Below, piece after piece: positions 50,422 through 58,665 of a stretch of DNA of 64,000 nt. The first letter of the stretch is position 1. Every line of letters starts with the position of its first letter. Both the position numbers and the translations under genes were made by a program. The notes beneath the pieces were generated by a model that did not search any database, had not been told where the DNA came from, and was given only the letters and a program-made list of their open reading frames with translations. Origin of the DNA: Marinovum sp048263515 (GTDB lineage: Bacteria; Pseudomonadota; Alphaproteobacteria; Rhodobacterales; Rhodobacteraceae); the NCBI RefSeq assembly GCF_048263515.1, contig NZ_JBLXEC010000002.1, positions 310,001 through 374,000 on the forward strand, written 5' to 3'.

Positions 50422-51891
50422 ATGCCACCCGCCAAGAAACGCACCCGCAGGAAAAAGCTGACCGGCCTCAGCGAGATCTTCAATTACCTTCGCAAGAACA
50501 CCAAGCCGATCTATATCGTCACGCCCACGCCCTACAGTCTTCTGGGGCTCGACCAATGGGTCGGCGGGCTCGAGTACATCAATTACTTCGACATTTTCGA
50601 CGGCACCCATCCGCGATCCTTCGTGCCGACCAAGATCATGCATGACGAGTTCCAGTCGATGGAGGATGTCGGCAACTATCTTGTCAGCCATCCGCAATTC
50701 GTCGCCAAGGCCAAGGCCAACCCCGGCGGCAAGGCGATCTTCGTGATGTTCAACGAGACCACGGAAAAGCTTTGCGCCGATATCGGTGTCGAGGTGGCGC
50801 TGGCGCCGGCGGCGCTGCGCGAGCGGCTCGACAGCAAGATCGTCACCACCCAGCTCGGCAACGAGGCCGGGGTGGACAGCGCGCCCAACATCATGGGCGA
50901 GGCCGACAGCTACGAGGCGCTGACGGAGCTGGCCGAGAAGGGCAAGCTGGGCAAGGACCTGGTGGTGCAGACGCCGTATGGCGACAGCGGGCGGACGACC
51001 TTCTTCATCAAGTCGCGCAAGGACTGGGACAAGTATTCCGCCAAGATCATCGACCAGAAGCTCAAGGTGATGAAGCGTCTGAACCACCTGCCGGGCGCGA
51101 TCGAGGGCTGTGCCACGCGGCTGGGCACCTTCGTGGGCCCGGTAATGACCGACATCACCGGCTTCGTCGAGGTCACGCCTTACAAGGGCGGCTGGTGCGG
51201 CAACGACGCCTCGCCGGCGCTGCTGCCCGAAGGCGTGCCTGACAAGGTGCGCGAGATGGCGCGCAAGTTCGGTGACCGGCTCTACAAGGAAGGCTACAAG
51301 GGCGTCTTCTGCCTCGACTTCCTGCTCGATACCGACACCAACGAGGTCTATCTGGGCGAGCTGAACCCGCGGGTCTCCGGCGTGACGCCGCCGACCAACC
51401 TGATCACCTCGACCTATGGCGGCTGCCCGCTGTTCCTGTTCCACCTGCTGGAATATCTCGACGTCGATTACGAGGTCGATGTCGAGGCGGTGCAATCGCG
51501 CTGGAACGACTACGACAACTGGACGCAGCTGGTGCTCAAGCAGACCGAGGACAAGGTCGAGCTGATCACCAAGGCGCCGCAATCGGGCATCTGGCGGCTG
51601 ACCAGCGACGACAGGGTCGAATTCGTCCGGCAGGCGCTCAACCCCCAGTCGCTGGGCGACGAGAACGAGGCCTTCTACCTGCGGGTCTATTCCGCCGGGG
51701 ATTACTGCTATCACGGGGCCGATCTGGGCTGCGTGCTGGCGCGGGGCCGGATGCAGACCGACCGGCGCAACCTGACGCGCCGGGCCAAGCTGTGGAACTC
51801 CGGCATCAAGGCGCAGTTCGAATCGATCCCGCTGCCGGCGGTCGAGCCGATTGCCATTCCGGACAATATCTCCGACGGCAAGTGGTTCTGA
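50422..51891 (+). CDS. ATP-grasp ligase of unknown substrate
   Basis: 489 residues from ATG 50422 (GGGA 6-8 bases upstream; a longer in-frame start at 50122 overlaps the preceding gene). A Lys/Arg-rich N-terminus and a ~90-residue pre-grasp region lead to the ATP-grasp fold. Nucleotide-binding segments are LVVQTPYGDSGRTTFFIKS and GFVEVTPYKGGW, and the metal-binding segment is CLDFLLDTDTNEVYLGELNP with NPRVSGV. The last ~150 residues are specific to this group. Such proteins are sometimes labelled biotin carboxylase, but no biotin partner is nearby. ATP-grasp enzymes join a carboxylate to an amine or similar group, so amide formation is likely. Confidence 0.85.
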   Translation: MPPAKKRTRRKKLTGLSEIFNYLRKNTKPIYIVTPTPYSLLGLDQWVGGLEYINYFDIFDGTHPRSFVPTKIMHDEFQSMEDVGNYLVSHPQFVAKAKANPGGKAIFVMFNETTEKLCADIGVEVALAPAALRERLDSKIVTTQLGNEAGVDSAPNIMGEADSYEALTELAEKGKLGKDLVVQTPYGDSGRTTFFIKSRKDWDKYSAKIIDQKLKVMKRLNHLPGAIEGCATRLGTFVGPVMTDITGFVEVTPYKGGWCGNDASPALLPEGVPDKVREMARKFGDRLYKEGYKGVFCLDFLLDTDTNEVYLGELNPRVSGVTPPTNLITSTYGGCPLFLFHLLEYLDVDYEVDVEAVQSRWNDYDNWTQLVLKQTEDKVELITKAPQSGIWRLTSDDRVEFVRQALNPQSLGDENEAFYLRVYSAGDYCYHGADLGCVLARGRMQTDRRNLTRRAKLWNSGIKAQFESIPLPAVEPIAIPDNISDGKWF

Positions 51892-51918
51892 GCCAGAGCT
51901 GAGGTCCTGAAAAACAGA

Positions 51919-51955
51919 ACGGCCGCGCGGGACACCGGGCGGCCGTTTCGCCTTG
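51919..51955. terminator. Bidirectional intrinsic terminator
   Basis: ACGGCCGC (51919-51926) pairs with GCGGCCGT (51939-51946). A TTTCGCCTT run follows on the plus strand, and CTGTTTTTCAG on the minus strand. It can end both the ATP-grasp gene and the convergent LysR gene. Confidence 0.7.
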
Positions 51956-51970
51956 GTCGGGGCAGGGTGC

Positions 51971-52903
51971 TCAGGCGATGTCGGGGTATTGGTCCCGGAC
52001 CTCGAGCGCCATCTCGACGAAATCCCATTCCGTGGGCGTCAGCGTCTCACGCGGGGCATGCACCAGGTAGACATCGGCGCCGATGCTTTCGCCGGCCACC
52101 GTCAGCGGCCAGAGATCGCCGCGTGCCACGTCATCCTCGACCGTCTTGCGCGGCAGCAGCCCGATGCCGAGATCGGCCACCACCATGCGGCGCAATTCCT
52201 CGAAGTTGGTGCTGATGCCGTTGATCTGTTCGCCCAGCTGCATGTCGCCGCGCAGCAGCGTCAGCGGCTCGAGATCCGGCCCGTCGGTGGCGCAGCCGTA
52301 AGAGATCAGCGGTTCGATCTGCAACTCGCCGAGGCTCAGCCCCTCGTGGCCGTAGAGGCGATGCCCCTTGCCGCAATAGACGTCGAATTCCCGCCGGAAC
52401 ATGCGGATTGACGGCAGGTTGTCGAGCGGCCGCACCAGCAGGGCGAAGCCCAGCGTCGCCTTGCCCTGCTGGATGGCGCGGACGATCGACTGGCTGTTCT
52501 TGACCTCGCCCTGAAACACCGCGGCGGGAAAGCGGGCGTGGTATTGCCGGAACAGCCCGTCGATCATCGGCGAGACCAGGCTCGAGGCGATCTGGTAGCG
52601 CAGCTGCGGCCGCTCTTCGAACTCGTCGTCGCTGACCAGATGCGAAATGCGCTCGGCGCTCTGAAAGATGTCGCGGCATTCCTGAAAGATGCGGGTGCCC
52701 CGGGTGGTCAGCTCGAAATGCCGGCTGTCGCGGATCACCAGCTGGCAATGCAGCTGGGTTTCCAGCTTCTGCAGCGCGCTGCTGACCGAGGGCTGGCTGA
52801 GCCCCAGCCGTTTGGCCGCCTTGGTGATGCCCTGCTCCTTGGCGATCACGTAGAACATGCGAAGCAGGTTCCAGTTCAGGTCCGATTGCAAGTGAGTGTT
52901 CAT
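51971..52903 (-). CDS. LysR-family transcriptional regulator
   Basis: 310 residues from ATG 52903. The winged HTH is at ~12-70 (LLRMFYVIAKEQGITKAAKR, LGLSQPSVSSALQKLETQL), and the type-2 periplasmic-binding-like effector domain fills the rest (GLFRQYHARFPAAVFQGEV, VADLGIGLLPRKTVEDDV). Its start faces tctC across 358 bp, so it could regulate the divergent tctCBA operon, or the ATP-grasp gene on its other side. The effector is unknown. Confidence 0.9.
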   Translation of the reverse strand: MNTHLQSDLNWNLLRMFYVIAKEQGITKAAKRLGLSQPSVSSALQKLETQLHCQLVIRDSRHFELTTRGTRIFQECRDIFQSAERISHLVSDDEFEERPQLRYQIASSLVSPMIDGLFRQYHARFPAAVFQGEVKNSQSIVRAIQQGKATLGFALLVRPLDNLPSIRMFRREFDVYCGKGHRLYGHEGLSLGELQIEPLISYGCATDGPDLEPLTLLRGDMQLGEQINGISTNFEELRRMVVADLGIGLLPRKTVEDDVARGDLWPLTVAGESIGADVYLVHAPRETLTPTEWDFVEMALEVRDQYPDIA

Positions 52904-53051
52904 GGGTGCTCGGCGCCTTGGGTCGGAAGGATGGAAGGGGCGGGCCCATGGCAAGGGCCCCATATCCTGTAGAGTAACCAGTTTGCCGCCCCAGATTATG
53001 CGCTGGAATCGGCTTTGGCTAGATGGTTGCAGATTTTAATCACTAGGCGTG

Positions 53052-53067
53052 ACAAAAATATTTTTGT
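53052..53067. promoter_or_regulatory. AT-rich perfect palindrome between LysR and tctC
   Basis: ACAAAAATATTTTTGT is a 16-bp perfect palindrome, unusual in this GC-rich setting, in the 358-bp divergent region 52904-53261. It could be a LysR binding site or a promoter AT element. Apart from this and the 53231 palindrome the gap shows no gene. Confidence 0.35.
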
Positions 53068-53230
53068 TGCGCCGTAACGGGAAGGGCTGGGGGCGGCAGA
53101 TCGGACAGGTCGCGCCGTCAACCGTCCCCGGTTGCGCGCTGGGCGTGGGCCGCAACCCTGATGGCCGGCCTGCAGGAAACTGGGGAAGAGGCGCGCAAAG
53201 GATTTGACAGGTGCGGTGTGTCTTCATAAC

Positions 53231-53244
53231 CTACCACATGGTAG
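53231..53244. promoter_or_regulatory. Shared operator candidate upstream of tctC
   Basis: CTACCA-CA-TGGTAG is a perfect 6-bp inverted repeat 17 bases before the tctC start. A close copy lies at 57381. The layout resembles GntR/FadR-type sites; no such regulator is in the window. Confidence 0.55.
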
Positions 53245-53261
53245 ATAACGGAGGAGATATC

Positions 53262-54281
53262 ATGCCAGCTCTCAGAACTCTCGCGCTCGTGGCTGCCGCC
53301 AGCGCCCTTGCCGCCCCGCTTGCCGCCCAGGATTACAGCTGGAAGCCGGACCGCCCGATCAACATCATCGTGCCGTGGTCGGCCGGTGGATCGACCGATC
53401 AGGTCACCCGCGTCGTCGCCCCGATCCTCGAAGAGGCGCTGGGCACCGAGGTCGTGGTGGTCAACCAGCCCGGCGCCTCCGGCTCGACCGGTACCAAGGC
53501 CGCGCTGGACGCCCCGCGCGACGGCTATACCTGGACCGCCAACGCCATCGCCAACAATGCCACCTATGCGGTGACCGGCCTGATCGAGAACACCTCGATC
53601 GAGGACTACGAGATCTACCTGCACGTCGCCAACGTGCCGGTGGTCAGCGTCAACGCAAACGCGCCCTATGCCGATTTCCCGGCGCTGCTTGAGGCGATGA
53701 AGACCGGCTCGGTCACTGTCGGCACCGCCGGCGTGAACTCCTCCGGCGGCATGGCGCTGGCGGCGATCAAGGAAAGCGCCGAGGGCGATCTCTCGGGAGC
53801 GCGGATGATCACCTATGACGGCGGCAACCCGGCGGTGATCGCCGCGGCGAGCGGCGAGGTCGAGGTGACGACGCAGCTTGCCGTCGAGCAGACCGAGATG
53901 ATCCGCGCCGGCCGCCTGCGGGCGCTGACCGTGCTGTCCGACACCGCGCTCGAGGTCGAAGGCATCGACCCGGTGCCGCCGATCACCGACTTCCTGCCGG
54001 AGTTCCACGTGGCGGCCGATTACTTCGGCGTATTCATCCCCAAGGGCGCCCCGCAAGAGGTCTATGACACCGTCAATCAGGTCTGGCAGGATCACGTGAT
54101 GTCCAGCGAGGCGCTCAAGTCCTATGCCACCGACCGTGGCGCCGTCTTTGCCCCGAGCTACGGACAGGAAGCGCTGGACAAGGCAATGCCGGTGGTGATC
54201 GCCGAGGCCTGCGCCCGGGTGACCCGTGGCGAGGCGGTGGTGAACCCCTCCGAGATCGGCATCGACTGCCCAGAGGGCTGA
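53262..54281 (+). CDS. tctC: TctC-type solute-binding protein of a TTT transporter
   Basis: 339 residues from ATG 53262 (GGAGGAG upstream), with a signal peptide (MPALRTLALVAAASALAAPL). The Bug/TctC fold shows in RPINIIVPWSAGGSTDQVTR, VVNQPGASGSTGTKAAL and AADYFGVFIPKGAPQEVYDT. It binds an organic acid in the periplasm for TctA/TctB. The following genes suggest a sugar-derived carboxylate rather than citrate; this is inferred from neighbours. Confidence 0.92.
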   Translation: MPALRTLALVAAASALAAPLAAQDYSWKPDRPINIIVPWSAGGSTDQVTRVVAPILEEALGTEVVVVNQPGASGSTGTKAALDAPRDGYTWTANAIANNATYAVTGLIENTSIEDYEIYLHVANVPVVSVNANAPYADFPALLEAMKTGSVTVGTAGVNSSGGMALAAIKESAEGDLSGARMITYDGGNPAVIAAASGEVEVTTQLAVEQTEMIRAGRLRALTVLSDTALEVEGIDPVPPITDFLPEFHVAADYFGVFIPKGAPQEVYDTVNQVWQDHVMSSEALKSYATDRGAVFAPSYGQEALDKAMPVVIAEACARVTRGEAVVNPSEIGIDCPEG

Positions 54282-54368
54282 TCTGTCGACCCGGGCGTGG
54301 CCTTGCGCCGCGCCCGGACGGTTTTCCGGCCGGGGCCAGCCCCGGCATTTCAGCACGAGGGGCATCTC

Positions 54369-54854
54369 ATGCGCATGGCCATGGCCGACCGTCTGACGGC
54401 GGCACTCCTATTCCTTCTGGGGCTGGCACTCCTGAATGGTGGCTACACGATGGACCGGCTCGAGATCCGTCAGATCCACCCGGCCTCGATCCCCGGGCTG
54501 GTGCCGATGATCCTGGGCTTTCTGCTGGCGCTCTGCGCGGCGCTGCTCTTTGCCGCGTCCTTCAGCGCGCATGAGCGGGGCCGGGCGATGGTGCTGTCGG
54601 GCGGGTCCTGGGGCCGGCTGGGCCTGACCGCGGCGATCTGCACGGTCTATGCGCTGGGGCTGGTCGGCTGGCTGCCCTACTTCTGGGCGACGCTGATCTT
54701 TGCCACCACCTTTGCAATGCTCTTCTCCTTTCCGCTGCACGCCCCGCGCCGGGCGCAGGCCATTGCCGCGCTGGCGGCATTGGCGCTCGGCACCGGTGTG
54801 GCGCTGGGGTCATCGCTGCTGTTTCAGGAACTCTTTCTGGTGCGTCTGCCATGA
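54369..54854 (+). CDS. tctB: TctB small membrane subunit of a TTT transporter
   Basis: 161 residues from ATG 54369 (GAGGGG upstream), four predicted helices (LTAALLFLLGLALLNGG, IPGLVPMILGFLLALCAALL, LGLTAAICTVYALGLVGW, AIAALAALALGTGVALGSSL). Size and layout match TctB. Its stop overlaps tctA by 4 bases. Confidence 0.9.
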   Translation: MRMAMADRLTAALLFLLGLALLNGGYTMDRLEIRQIHPASIPGLVPMILGFLLALCAALLFAASFSAHERGRAMVLSGGSWGRLGLTAAICTVYALGLVGWLPYFWATLIFATTFAMLFSFPLHAPRRAQAIAALAALALGTGVALGSSLLFQELFLVRLP

Positions 54855-56374
54855 GCGGTCTCAATGATCTGATCGCCGGGTTCGGCACGCTGATGGCGCC
54901 CGAGATGCTGTTTCACGCCGCATGGGCGACGCTTCTGGGCATCGTCGTGGGCTCGCTGCCGGGGCTGACGGCGACCATGGGCGTGGCGCTGATGACCACG
55001 CTGACCTATTCGCTCGACAGCACCACTGCGATCCTCGTGCTGGTCTGCATGTACGTGGGCGCGATCTATGGCGGGTCGCGCAGTGCGATCCTGCTGAACA
55101 TTCCCGGCACCCCGGCCAGCGCCGCCACCTCGCTTGACGGCTATCCTTTGGCGAAACAGGGGCGGGCGGGCTATGCCATGGGGCTGGCCACCGCCGGCTC
55201 GGCGCTGGGCACATTGGCCGGCGTGGTGATGCTGGTGCTGGTGGCGCCGCCGCTGGCAGAGGCCGCGCTCAACTTCGGCAGTTTCGAGTTCTTCTGGCTG
55301 GCGGTCTTCGGCATCCTGATCTCCGGCCAGCTCACCGCCGACACCACGCCGCTCAAGGGCTATATCGCCGGGCTGCTGGGCCTTGCCGTGGCGATGATCG
55401 GGTCCGAGGGCATCCACGCGCATGTGCGCTTCAACCTCGGGCTGCAAGACCTGAACGCCGGCATCGCGCTGATCCCGGCCATGGTCGGCGCCTTCGGCTT
55501 TGCCGAGGTGCTGACGGCGATGTGGAACCGCGCCGGCCAACTGGCGATCAAGAAGGACAAGAGCGACCGGACCCTGCCGGACCTGATGGACCTCTGGCGG
55601 TACAAGGTCACCATCGCGCGGTCCGGCATCATCGGCACGCTGGTGGGCATCATCCCCGGCGTGGGCGAGGATATCGGGGCATGGGCCAGCTATGCCGCGG
55701 CGCGCAAGACGTCGAAGGAAAAGGAAAAGTTCGGCCACGGCAGCCACGAGGGGCTGATTGCCGCCGAGACCGGCAATTCCGCGGTGGTGCCCGGCTCGCT
55801 GATCCCGGCGATCACCCTGGCGGTGCCGGGCTCGGCCTCATCTGCGGTGTTGATCGCGGCGCTCTTCATCCACGGCATCCGGCCGGGGCCGCTGATCATG
55901 ATCGAACAGCCTGATTTCATCGGGCAGATCAGCGCCATGGTGGTGATTGCCACGCTCTTCATGGCCTTCTACGGGCTGACCCTGACGCGCGCCTTCGTGC
56001 AGGTGCTCAAGGTGCCCTATGCTTATCTGATGCCGGTGGTCTTCGTGCTTTGCGTGATCGGAACCTATGCGCTCAGCCAGCGGATCTTCGACATCTGGAT
56101 CATGGTTTTCTTCGGGCTGGTAGGCTTTGTGCTGCGGCAGATGAAATACCCGATGGCGCCACTGGTGCTGGGCATCATTCTGGGCGATCTGCTGGACAAG
56201 AGCCTGCGCCGCGGGCTGACGCTGAGCGACGGCGAGCTGGCGCCGTTCTTTACCCGGCCAGTCTCGGCAGGTTTCGTGGCGCTGATCGTGCTGTCGATCG
56301 CGATGAACGTGCCGGTGTTGCGGCGGCTGGCGCTGTCGCCGCTGCGCTGGATCGGGGCGCGGCGGAATGCTTGA
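54851..56374 (+). CDS. tctA: TctA large membrane subunit of a TTT transporter
   Basis: 507 residues with about 12 helices. GIVVGSLPGLTATMGVALMT, YVGAIYGGSRSAILLNIPGT and GIIPGVGEDIGAWASYAAA are conserved TctA segments; the last holds the second PGxG-type loop. It forms the Na+- or H+-driven channel that takes substrate from TctC. It overlaps the downstream isomerase gene by 8 bases. Confidence 0.94.
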   Translation: MSGLNDLIAGFGTLMAPEMLFHAAWATLLGIVVGSLPGLTATMGVALMTTLTYSLDSTTAILVLVCMYVGAIYGGSRSAILLNIPGTPASAATSLDGYPLAKQGRAGYAMGLATAGSALGTLAGVVMLVLVAPPLAEAALNFGSFEFFWLAVFGILISGQLTADTTPLKGYIAGLLGLAVAMIGSEGIHAHVRFNLGLQDLNAGIALIPAMVGAFGFAEVLTAMWNRAGQLAIKKDKSDRTLPDLMDLWRYKVTIARSGIIGTLVGIIPGVGEDIGAWASYAAARKTSKEKEKFGHGSHEGLIAAETGNSAVVPGSLIPAITLAVPGSASSAVLIAALFIHGIRPGPLIMIEQPDFIGQISAMVVIATLFMAFYGLTLTRAFVQVLKVPYAYLMPVVFVLCVIGTYALSQRIFDIWIMVFFGLVGFVLRQMKYPMAPLVLGIILGDLLDKSLRRGLTLSDGELAPFFTRPVSAGFVALIVLSIAMNVPVLRRLALSPLRWIGARRNA

Positions 56375-57197
56375 GCTGAGCCTTTGCAACGAGCTCTTGG
56401 CCGCCGAGGGCAAGAGCTTGGCCGAACAGGCGCGGATCGCCGCCGCGCTGGGCTACATGGGGCTGGAGCTGGCGCCATCGACCTTGGGGCCCGCGCCGCA
56501 CCGGCTGAGCGCCACGCGCATTGCCGAGATCCGACAGACGGTCGAGGACGCCGGGCTGCGGGTGACCGTGCTGCATTGGCTGCTGAGCGGCTACCCCGAG
56601 GTCTCGATCACCGATCCCGCAGGGCAGGGCGCGGCACGCGACATCCTGCTTGGGCTTGTCGATCTCTGTGCCGATCTCGGCGGGGCGGTGCTGGTGCATG
56701 GCTCGCCGAAACAGCGGCTGCGGCCCGAGGGCATGTCGGACATTGCGCTGACTGATCATCTGGCAGCCTTCTTCGCCCCGGTGGCGCAGGCCGCCGAGGC
56801 GCGCGGCGTGACCTATTGCATCGAGCCGCTGTCGCCCGCCGAGGATGACACCGTGACCTCGGTGGCGCAGGGCGTGGCGCTGGCGCGGGCGATCGACAGC
56901 CCGGCCTTTCGCACCATGATCGACATGAGCGCCGCCGGACAGAGCGAACCACCGGTGGCCGATCTGCTGCGCCACTGGGTGCCGACCGGCCTGATCGGCC
57001 ACGTTCATGCCAATGACACCAACCGCGGCGCGCCCGGCATGGGCACCGATCCGCATGGCGAGATCGTCAGGGCGCTGGTCGAGCTGGGCTGGGACCGGCC
57101 GGTGGGTGTCGAGCCCTTCCGTTGCTGTCTTGATGCCAGCGTGACCGCCGCTATCGGCATCGCCACCCTTCGGGCCTGTGAGCGGGCGATCCGGTGA
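56367..57197 (+). CDS. Sugar phosphate isomerase/epimerase (AP endonuclease family 2 TIM barrel)
   Basis: 276 residues. The barrel begins LELSLCNELLAAEGKSLAEQ. Expected metal ligands are Glu in TYCIEPLSP, Asp and neighbours in TMIDMSAAG, His in GHVHANDTNRG and Glu in PVGVEPF, as in Hyi/IolE/tagatose-epimerase-like enzymes. It overlaps tctA by 8 bases, so it is translationally coupled to the transporter and should act on the imported compound or a product of it. The exact reaction is unknown. Confidence 0.85.
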   Translation: MLELSLCNELLAAEGKSLAEQARIAAALGYMGLELAPSTLGPAPHRLSATRIAEIRQTVEDAGLRVTVLHWLLSGYPEVSITDPAGQGAARDILLGLVDLCADLGGAVLVHGSPKQRLRPEGMSDIALTDHLAAFFAPVAQAAEARGVTYCIEPLSPAEDDTVTSVAQGVALARAIDSPAFRTMIDMSAAGQSEPPVADLLRHWVPTGLIGHVHANDTNRGAPGMGTDPHGEIVRALVELGWDRPVGVEPFRCCLDASVTAAIGIATLRACERAIR

Positions 57198-57380
57198 GAT
57201 TTCGGGCCGCGGGCTTTCGCGGCCGCTGGCTTTGGGGCGGGGCGATGGCGGGCGCAATGCTGGCAGGTAACGATCCGAATTTCTGTCGCAATGACAGTCT
57301 GTTGCCTCACGTTCCTCAGCAGCTGCTTCAGGCAAATCGCACCGTTCGAACATGAGGGTGATTGACAGGAATCAGCTAAC

Positions 57381-57394
57381 CTACTAAATGGTAG
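57381..57394. promoter_or_regulatory. Shared operator candidate upstream of the oxidoreductase operon
   Basis: CTACTA-AA-TGGTAG differs from the 53231 site at two of 14 positions, and the flanks match too (TAAC before, AT after). It lies in the 306-bp gap 57198-57503, which holds no gene and presumably carries the promoter of the oxidoreductase operon. Confidence 0.55.
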
Positions 57395-57503
57395 ATTAAC
57401 ACCTGCCAGCGTGCAGGTCCGTGATGGCGCCACCGATGGGGTGGCGGGTTGGAGGAGACCGGACCCCGAGGGGGCGGCCGGAATGCAAGCAAGGGAAGAG
57501 ACC

Positions 57504-58655
57504 ATGGCAACACAACGCATCGGCATCATCATGCACGGCGTCACCGGACGGATGGGCATGAACCAGCACCTGATCCGCTCGGTTCTGGCGATCCGCGATC
57601 AGGGCGGCATTCTGCTCAAGGATGGCGACCGCCTGGTGCCCGACGTGATCATCGTCGGCCGCAATGAGAAGAAGATCGCCGAACTGGCCGCGAAACACGG
57701 TGTCGAGCGCTACACCACCGACCTCGACGCGGCGCTGGCCAATCCCGACGACACGATCTTCTTTGACGCCGCCAGCACCCAGATGCGGCCCGGGCTGCTG
57801 CGCAAGGCGATCGATGCGGGCAAGCATGTCTATTCGGAAAAGCCGGTCTCGGAAGGGTTGGAAGAGGCGATTGCCATCGCAAAGCACGCCAAGGCCAAGG
57901 GCGTCAAGAACGGCATCGTGCACGACAAGCTCGACCTGCCGGGCCTCTTGAAACTCAAGCGCCTGCGCGACAGCGGCTTCTTCGGCAAGATCCTCTCGGT
58001 GCGTGGCGAGTTCGGCTACTGGGTGTTCGAAGGCGATTGGATGCCCGCGCAGCGTCCGTCGTGGAACTACCGCAAGCAGGACGGCGGCGGCATGGTGTCC
58101 GACATGCTCTGCCACTGGCGCTATGTGCTCGACAACGTGGTCGCGCCGGTCAAGGCGGTGAACTGCACCGCGGTGACCCATATCCCCGAGCGCTGGGACG
58201 AGAACGGCGAACGCTATGACGCCACCGCCGACGACGCGGCCTATGCGACCTTTGAACTCGAGGGCGACATCATCGCCCAGCTCAACAGCTCCTGGTGTAC
58301 CCGCGTGCGCCGCGACGACCTGGTGACTTTCCACATCGACGGCACCCATGGCAGCGCCGTGGCCGGTCTGCACACCTGCTACTCCCAGGCCCGGGCCAAC
58401 ACGCCCAAGCCGGTCTGGAACCCGGACCAGAAGCAGACCATGAACTTCTTCGAGGATTGGGTCGAGGTTCCCGACAACGCCGATTTCGACAATGGCTTCA
58501 AGGTGCAATGGGAGCAGTTCCTGCGCCACGTGGTCGAGGATGCGCCCTGGTCCTACACGCTGGAAGAAGGCGCCAAGGGCGTGCAGCTGGCTGAGCTGGG
58601 CTACAAGAGCTCGGAAGAGCGTCGCTGGCTCGACGTGCCGGCGCTGGACATCTGA
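57504..58655 (+). CDS. Gfo/Idh/MocA-family NAD(P)-dependent oxidoreductase
   Basis: 383 residues from ATG 57504 (AAGGGAAG upstream). The Rossmann N-terminus is QRIGIIMHGVTGRMGMNQHL, and the family EKPxS motif (HVYSEKPVSEG) holds the catalytic-region Lys. The C-terminal alpha/beta domain includes SDMLCHWRYVLDNVV, with the His typical of the active site. These enzymes oxidise a hydroxyl of a sugar, polyol or cyclic compound with NAD(P)+. It leads a three-gene operon with DUF993 and an isomerase (10-bp gap, then 4-bp overlap). Confidence 0.9.
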   Translation: MATQRIGIIMHGVTGRMGMNQHLIRSVLAIRDQGGILLKDGDRLVPDVIIVGRNEKKIAELAAKHGVERYTTDLDAALANPDDTIFFDAASTQMRPGLLRKAIDAGKHVYSEKPVSEGLEEAIAIAKHAKAKGVKNGIVHDKLDLPGLLKLKRLRDSGFFGKILSVRGEFGYWVFEGDWMPAQRPSWNYRKQDGGGMVSDMLCHWRYVLDNVVAPVKAVNCTAVTHIPERWDENGERYDATADDAAYATFELEGDIIAQLNSSWCTRVRRDDLVTFHIDGTHGSAVAGLHTCYSQARANTPKPVWNPDQKQTMNFFEDWVEVPDNADFDNGFKVQWEQFLRHVVEDAPWSYTLEEGAKGVQLAELGYKSSEERRWLDVPALDI

Positions 58656-58665
58656 GGGGGCTGAC

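Noticed and set aside
50422..51891. Biotin carboxylase subunit of a carboxylase
   Set aside because: The ATP-grasp fold is present, but no biotin carrier or carboxyltransferase gene is nearby and the C-terminal region is not that of AccC.
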